Shown here piece by piece: positions 8,842 to 13,743 of a DNA stretch of 13,743 bases. The translations under genes and the position numbers were made by a program. Below the pieces are notes generated by a model. The model did not search any database. It worked only from the letters and a program-made list of their open reading frames with translations, and was not told the DNA's origin. Source of the stretch: Phoronis ovalis (Eukaryota > Phoronida > Phoronidae); NCBI GenBank assembly GCA_028565635.1, contig JAOXYB010036318.1, positions 1-13,743 on the forward strand, written 5' to 3'. Position 1 is the first letter of the stretch. Each line of letters begins with the position of its first letter.

Positions 8842-9368
8842 TCACATCACCCAAACGGCAAAACAGACTATTGCAACAAAGCAGACATGAAAGTTGCTTC
8901 TAGAGCTAGTGCCTCGTGTTGGCTCATCTGTCATTTCTATGAAGCAAGTATTGTATTCACCATGGTCGGATTTAGTGATGGAGCAAAAGTGCGCTGCTTT
9001 ACATGTGATATCACATGGCTCACCTACTTTATAGCTCGCAGAATTGAAATCTACATACTTTCTGAAATTTACATCGTTTTTCGTTTTGAAAGATTCTACC
9101 ACTTTATGTATAGATGCTGTTGAAATATCTGGAATATCATAAGCTAATGTTGCCTTGTATTCCAACTCCCAGCCGGCTGAATTGGCATCTGCCAATTTCT
9201 TGTCAAGGTTAAAAAAGTATTGCCAGATATCCAGTATGGCGCTGGTTTCTGTATCATACTTTATTAACCGAATAGAAGGATTATTAGCACCAACTCCTAT
9301 CAAGTCTGGTAAAGTTGTTTTCCATGGTGTAACAGACGGAGCAATAAAACCAGATGCCACTGGAGTGC
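8842..9368 (-). CDS. SMPDL3 last exon (C-terminal domain and GPI-type tail)
   Basis: The acceptor on the - strand is CTCTTTACAG, and the incoming phase completes a Gly codon. It encodes GFIAPSVTPWKTTLPDLIG, NNPSIRLIKYD and the Cys-rich end, and closes with a hydrophobic tail (VCFVAIVCFAVWVM) and TGA. Confidence 0.95.
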
Positions 9369-11313
9369 CTGTAAAGAGGTAAATGGCTAAGGTTTTTTTT
9401 ACAAAAGTTAACTAATAATGGTGATCATTGAATCGTATTACTATGCCAAAAAGAGCCGCTAATGACGTGTACAAAAATTTTCCTAAATGTTTCCTATAAA
9501 TCACGTCACCTTTTGTCGCGTTTTCAATCAGTCAGTACATTCTTCCATACTCTGCGGTTTATATAAAATGTTTAGTTTAAGAGCAAAATATTCGGATTAC
9601 TTATTTCATACCAAAATAAATTCAAATATAAATTGGACTCACCATTTTTATCATAAAACACTCGTAATGTATCAGTATGGTGATGACCAAAGAATATTCC
9701 AGAAATTGTCCTGGCATGTTTCAATATGAGTTCTATCAAACGTTTGTTATGCTGTGTTGGCATCCAGTACCACGACCGATGTTTCTCAAAAAAACCAGGG
9801 GGAATGTGACTTATTACGAAGACCTGGAACAAAATCACTGTTGCAGTTATAAAACCTTAAAAATTCTCCGTTAAGAACTATGGAACGTAAGTGTTCTAAA
9901 TAAATGAAATTTGTAAATGAAGTTGCTAAAATATTTTTTTATACAAGTATACCGGAGTATAGAGGTCAACTTCCTTTTAACCGGTTTTAAATTACTTCAT
10001 TGCATGTATTAGCAACTTTCTCTTTTTACAAAAGTTTACGTATACTGGCAATAGAAAGTTTTAAAACTTTTTATCATTTACATGTACAGTATGTAGATGA
10101 CCCATTTACCCCTTTTGTTACCTTTTCATTCGATGTAGAGGCATTTGCCATTACATCATCAAACCATTGGAATTGATTGGCCGGATCTTCCATATTCTCT
10201 GTAACTTTATTAGTTTTGTAGTAGAACACTGAGTTGAGAGCCACTATCCTTAATCCGGATTTGAACAGAGTGGTATAGTAGCCACCTACGAAGAATGGAA
10301 ATGGTTGTGATTATGTTTGAAGTATATAGATATAGGTATGTGTGTGTGTGTGTTATAATCGAATTATTTTCATATATAATAATAGTTTAGCATTATATAC
10401 GTTTCCGTTAAAATATAATGCAATATTGATCGCTAATATACATTTAGGTCTTTTGCGTAATTGTTAAAGAATACGTTTGGTATTTTGACCATTAAGCTGC
10501 GCACAAGTGGGAATTGGTGAAATATAAATTTAGAAATATTTAATTTTGTTGATGGCGCTCTTATGCCGTGCCAAGCGTTTCAAAATTATAGTATTGTGTT
10601 GTAGAGAAATATTCTGAAAATGCAATACGTTTGGCACGGCATATGTTCTACTCTACTTATTAATAAATAGATACCTTTCAAAAACGTTTCATTTGCTTTA
10701 CTGTTATTAACCCATAGTTGCCATTTTCTCCAGACGGCATCGTACAGAAAGTTACTTCTCGGTGGCATCTGGTTTTTGGGATGGTAGTCGTGATTACCAA
10801 GTGCGGCAAATACTTGAGTCGAAGGGAAAACTTCATTAAGAAGTTGAGTCAGATTTAAGACGATATCAACCACGATTTGCTCACTGAGTTTAGAGTTATC
10901 GACATGTGGTGTGTCATCCCTGCAGGATAATTTTTTTGTGATATTTTATGGAACAGCATTGACTAAATATCACATTTTTTACGAATCGCAGTATTATCTA
11001 TAAGCAGTTTGGCTTATTGCTGGTTTCTTTTAGAAAAAAAGGAATTCTTTTAAAGCAGGAATATATTGTCTGCATTCGAATATAAATATAACACATCAGT
11101 TTAGCAGACCTTACCCGGTCCAGATGATAAAATCCACATCCGGATCTATTTGCTTCATTGCGTGTACTGATTCATTAATGAGTAACCATGGTGAATCGCA
11201 CATGTAGTTGCCATAGCGACCAAGCTTAGTGATATCGGTTCTGTTTTTGCACGAATCACCTGTAGTATGGTAACTGAGATCATAGTGAAAGTCTGTTACG
11301 TGCCAAAAGCTTC
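8842..11313 (-). CDS. Acid sphingomyelinase-like phosphodiesterase (SMPDL3), five exons, first exon missing
   Basis: SMPDL3 proteins are secreted or surface metallophosphoesterases related to acid sphingomyelinase; vertebrate SMPDL3A cleaves nucleotide phosphodiesters and SMPDL3B is GPI-anchored. Exons 11115-11313, 10675-10919, 10122-10285, 9643-9823 and 8842-9368 join with matching phases (2,1,0,1) into 437 codons plus TGA; human homologues have about 455 including the signal peptide. The metal-ligand motifs occur in order: FWHVTDFHYD, IIWTGDD, ALGNHDYHP, VISHIPPG and GHHHTD. The C-terminal cysteine region (EPCDITCKAAHFC) is also present. The last 17 residues are hydrophobic after a Thr/Ser-rich stretch, as in a GPI signal, which favours the B-like form. 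N-glycosylation sequons are frequent. The signal-peptide exon is not securely found. The gene converges on HECTD3. I cannot decide between A and B because invertebrate copies may predate that split. Confidence 0.95.
9643..9823 (-). CDS. SMPDL3 exon with SHIPPG and GHHHTD motifs
   Basis: The acceptor is TTTTGTTCCAG and the donor GTGAGT; phase 0 in, phase 1 out. It encodes VFVISHIPPGFFEKHRSWYW and, near its end, GIFFGHHHTDTLRVFYD. It supplies three histidine metal ligands. Vertebrate homologues read GHTHRD at the second motif. Confidence 0.95.
9824..10121 (-). other. SMPDL3 intron
   Basis: This 298-base intron has donor GTAACA and acceptor TTGTTCCAG on the - strand. It is AT-rich, and nothing else is seen in it. 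Confidence 0.8.
10122..10285 (-). CDS. SMPDL3 exon with the RIVALNS segment
   Basis: The acceptor is TTCTTCGTAG and the donor GTAACA; phase 1 in, phase 0 out. It encodes GYYTTLFKSGLRIVALNS and ENMEDPANQFQWFDDVM. It corresponds to the GLKIISLNTN and Gln-Phe-x-Trp segments of SMPDL3A. Confidence 0.94.
10286..10674 (-). other. SMPDL3 intron with TG repeat and inverted repeat
   Basis: This 389-base GT-AG intron holds a short (TG)7 run at 10339-10352 and an inverted repeat with 16-base arms at 10563-10578 and 10627-10642. No coding sequence is seen. Confidence 0.8.
10563..10642 (+). repeat. Inverted repeat able to fold as a hairpin
   Basis: The arm ATGCCGTGCCAAGCGT (10563-10578) is complementary to 10627-10642 with one G-T mismatch, which is a G-U pair in + strand RNA. 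The loop is 48 bases. The arms are much richer in GC than their surroundings. Confidence 0.75.
10675..10919 (-). CDS. SMPDL3 exon with the GNHDY metal-binding motif
   Basis: The acceptor is TTATCCTGCAG and the donor GTATCT; phase 2 in, phase 1 out. It encodes DDTPHVDNSKLSEQIV and VFAALGNHDYHPKNQ. The first Asp (10916-10918) follows the split Gly of the WTG motif and is the bridging metal ligand of the family. Confidence 0.95.
11115..11313 (-). CDS. SMPDL3 first visible exon (start of the phosphoesterase domain)
   Basis: The acceptor is ACATTTTCAG and the donor GTAAGG; phase 1 in, phase 2 out. It encodes SFWHVTDFHYDLSYH, LGRYGNYMCDSPWLLI and DVDFIIWTG. In homologues the FWHVTD segment follows soon after the signal peptide, so little coding sequence is missing upstream. 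Confidence 0.95.
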
Positions 11314-12528
11314 CTGAAAATGTTGTAGATTGCGCAAAGTAAATGATGCTTATATACAGTATTTATCTGAATAATTCAAAGTTTGCTATACTAGTATTAT
11401 ATTATCACTATAGCTTTTCTTCAGGCAAAATGAAGATTTTGGGATGTAATGATACCATTAGTTGGCAATTTGACTATCATTTCTTCATTTATATAACAGT
11501 AATTTCAATAAATGAATCGTTTTTATTTATGTAGATAGAAATAAATGCTTGGGGTATAAACAATTACGATTTTTTAATATATAAATAAATATAAGTTACA
11601 TATATAAGTTATAACTTATCAGCATTTATAAGGTAACTTGAACGATAAGGTCAAACAAATTGTACTAGACGTTATATATATATACAAATACACTGAATTC
11701 ATTTATTATTATAGTAGTAAATACTACCAGCAGAGATTCTTTGAGAAACACGCTATTATTTATAATATCTAATCGAAACTTGACTTTCATTTTATAAATT
11801 ATATAATTATCTTTTAAAGGTGTTTTGGTGTCCAGAGTTATATATAGAGTTTCAGACTAAATTGACCAAGCACTGCATCAAAGGAGTTTTAATTATAATA
11901 GTGCTTCCTTTGCGATATATACTCCACAATACCTTTTGGATATGTCACTATTTCTCATTGTTTTCAAATATACAGCATGGCACGGAATTACGTGGGCATT
12001 TTAATTTGATTGAATATATATTGAAAATAAAAATCTAAATATAGATTAAGTTATATGAAGGCTATATCCATAACACCAAAATAAGAAATTTATGATGCTT
12101 TTATAAGTATGATATGAATTTCGAGCAAAATAAAATGGCTGCTTGCGAACATGAATGCTGGCTACAAAATAGTTCAAATTCATTTTTGGGTTTGTCAAAA
12201 ATATAGGTCAATTTGGACAAAATACTATAAATAAAGCATATGCAAACTACAATGAAATAGTTTTCAACTCTTTACACAATTATTTTTGAATGAAATAAAT
12301 TTCAGTTGGTAAAGGTCTATAAGTAATTAAGAAATTATCACTCTCGTTTTAGTTCGATTTTAAAAATGCCTATGCAATTTCGTGTCTGTATTCATACCAT
12401 AGCTATCGTGTTAAATTGTTCCACATCATAAATATACATATATATATATATTTTATATATTTAATAAATAACATAGGCATTAAACCCTTGTGTTACAATA
12501 GTAAAGTGCAAGTGCAAAGATTAATAAT
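11314..12528. other. AT-rich region, intron or 5' flank of SMPDL3
   Basis: This 1.2-kb stretch must contain, or be followed by, the missing first SMPDL3 exon on the - strand. A phase-compatible candidate is at 11694-11790, but it is weak. I see a 16-base palindrome ATAAGTTATAACTTAT at 11604-11619, a short (TA)n at about 11672-11685, and a TA-rich run at about 12432-12462. No other gene is supported. Confidence 0.5.
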
Positions 12529-12558
12529 ACACATATATGTACATACACACAGATATAT

Positions 12559-12589
<31 letters not shown>

Positions 12590-12679
12590 CACATATACAT
12601 ACATATACACATAGATATACATATGCACACATATATACATACACACACACATAACCCATATATACACATACATACATAG
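12529..12679. repeat. CA/TA-rich microsatellite tract
   Basis: About 150 bases are built from (CA)n, (TA)n and CATA/CATACA units, including an uninterrupted (AC)n run at about 12560-12576. Long open frames on both strands here are artefacts of the repeat. The tract abuts the 3' end of the retrotransposon remnant. Confidence 0.9.
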
Positions 12680-12722
12680 GTGCAGGTACAGGAATCAATT
12701 TGCAACTATTTACATTATAAAT
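12680..12722 (-). other. Probable 3' UTR of the retrotransposon
   Basis: About 43 non-repetitive bases separate the retrotransposon stop codon from the microsatellite. This is the expected place for the short 3' UTR of a LINE, with the repeat acting as or growing from its tail. Confidence 0.45.
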
Positions 12723-13743
12723 CTAAAACATTGGCATAACATTAAACACATAGGCAGCAACACCCTTTATTAGATGCATATTATCAGAAGTCATAAGACT
12801 ATGAAATTTATTAAGAGTAGGATCTTTATGGTAAATTTCTGGTATAAATTCATTTCGCAGTTTGTCATAAAGCGGACACACAAGAAGGAAGTGATATTCG
12901 TCTTCAATCGAGTTACACAATAAACATTTCCTTCTTTCTCTTGGGGGTTTTTACAGGTTTATTCCAGCGCCCTGTCTCTACATGAAGGTTATGGTTTGAA
13001 GTACGAAAAAAACCTACATAATACCCTTCTGTGCTTATGTATTGTTACGAACTTAAATATTGTTGATAACCAAAATAATCAGAATAACACATTGCGTATA
13101 TATACATACCACCCCTGCACTATTAGTTACACTATTGTGCCAATCTTGTATATAGTTGTATCATTCAATCTTTGCCTGAACACTTTGATAAAACATTCTA
13201 CATCACCAACTCCCTCATTATACCATACCTCTCCAAATCCCAATTTAAACAGGAGGTTACTAATTAACATATGCGGCCCAGTTTACATTTGTCGTCTTAC
13301 TCTCAATATCTGACAACAATACACGATACATTATGTTAATAAGTTTATGCGGTGAACTTGTGACTACCTTAAACCAATACTTGATAATATGTGAGAACAA
13401 AGAAATTTCTAGTTTGTGACGACCAAGTTCTCCGTAAATCATACAATTGTCAGTACTACGTACGTCTTACCCCAAGAACTCGTTTGCAAAATGTTAAATG
13501 TACCGCCTCTAAAGGAGAGATGTTTTCAAACCCCCATACTTCACAACTATATGATAGTACATGTATTGCTAATTTATCAAAGATGGACATGGCGAAAGCT
13601 GGCTCTAAATTAACAAACTTTTATTTTTTTTTAGTAACCGAGAAAGTAGCCTTTCTACCTTTATCAGCAAGAGTTTTAACTGCCTCCTTAAACCTTCCAT
13701 TGAAATAAAAAACAATACCCAGATAAGAAAATGAATCAGTGAT
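12723..13743 (-). pseudogene. Decayed non-LTR retrotransposon, 3' end of the reverse-transcriptase ORF
   Basis: The - strand, read in several frames, gives the part of a LINE-type ORF2 after the reverse-transcriptase core: FNGRFKEAVKTLADKGRKA, HVLSYSCEVWGFENISP, MIYGELGRHKLEI, LGFGEVWYNEGVGDVE, FRTSNHNLHVETGRWNKP and a final zinc-knuckle-like KCLLCN...EYHFLLVC. It ends PMF-TAG at 12723-12725. Breaks include a TAA at 13621-13623, frame changes near 13455, 13260, 13150 and 13090, and slips at the A7 run 13006-13012 and the G5T5 run 12943-12952. It cannot encode a working protein and continues past the window edge. The GELGR-type tail is shared by many animal LINEs; I cannot assign the clade (CR1/Jockey-like is likely). 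Confidence 0.88.

Noticed and set aside
8842-9382. + strand open frames opposite SMPDL3 (8887-9123, 9155-9382)
   Set aside because: Shadows of the SMPDL3 last exon; no motif in their products.
12416-12705. Open frames of Tyr/Ile/His or Cys/Val/Tyr repeats on both strands
   Set aside because: Artefacts of the CA/TA microsatellite, which lacks stop codons in several frames.
1-13743. CRISPR arrays, tRNA or rRNA genes, prokaryotic operons, phage or defence systems
   Set aside because: None seen. The split genes and metazoan families show this is ordinary animal nuclear DNA.

Overview
The window is nuclear DNA from an invertebrate animal. It is AT-rich, its genes are split by many GT-AG introns with sharp splice sites, and it carries CA/TA microsatellite and a decayed non-LTR retrotransposon. 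The gene content is metazoan (HECTD3, SMPDL3 and GT31 families). The intron style, the microsatellite and the retroelement suggest a lophotrochozoan, perhaps a mollusc, but that placement is inference and no single feature proves it.

Layout. (1) On the + strand, 870-8346 holds the 3' part of a HECTD3-type ubiquitin ligase: seven exons giving 282 codons of the HECT domain, including the catalytic cysteine and the stop. The earlier exons lie before position 870, and I could not find them in 1-869. (2) The third intron of this partial gene (1996-7032, about 5 kb) contains a complete two-exon gene on the opposite strand, 4332-6290, encoding a 447-residue GT31 (beta-1,3-galactosyl/N-acetylglucosaminyl-transferase-like) membrane protein. 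Its metal-binding DxD position is altered, and it has an extra hydrophobic segment near the C-terminus. A palindromic NRF1-type site and a three-codon uORF sit upstream of its start. (3) Converging on HECTD3 from the right, 8842-11313 on the - strand holds five exons of an acid sphingomyelinase-like phosphodiesterase (SMPDL3). All the metallophosphatase metal-ligand motifs are present and the C-terminal tail looks like a GPI-anchor signal. Only the first, signal-peptide exon is not securely located. The two stops are 495 bases apart and opposed poly(A) signals lie between them. (4) From about 11.3 kb to 12.5 kb I see AT-rich sequence without a convincing gene. (5) 12529-12679 is a CA/TA microsatellite tract, directly abutting the 3' end of a broken non-LTR retrotransposon on the - strand that runs off the right edge of the window.

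The three host genes have no evident shared pathway: one is a ubiquitin ligase, one a Golgi-type glycosyltransferase and one a secreted or surface phosphodiesterase. Their proximity looks like ordinary genome packing, not a functional cluster. I found no new multi-gene system. The most interesting items are the nested GT31 gene with the degenerate DxD motif and two membrane segments, a 39-bp near-perfect palindrome upstream of it, and a hairpin-forming inverted repeat in an SMPDL3 intron.
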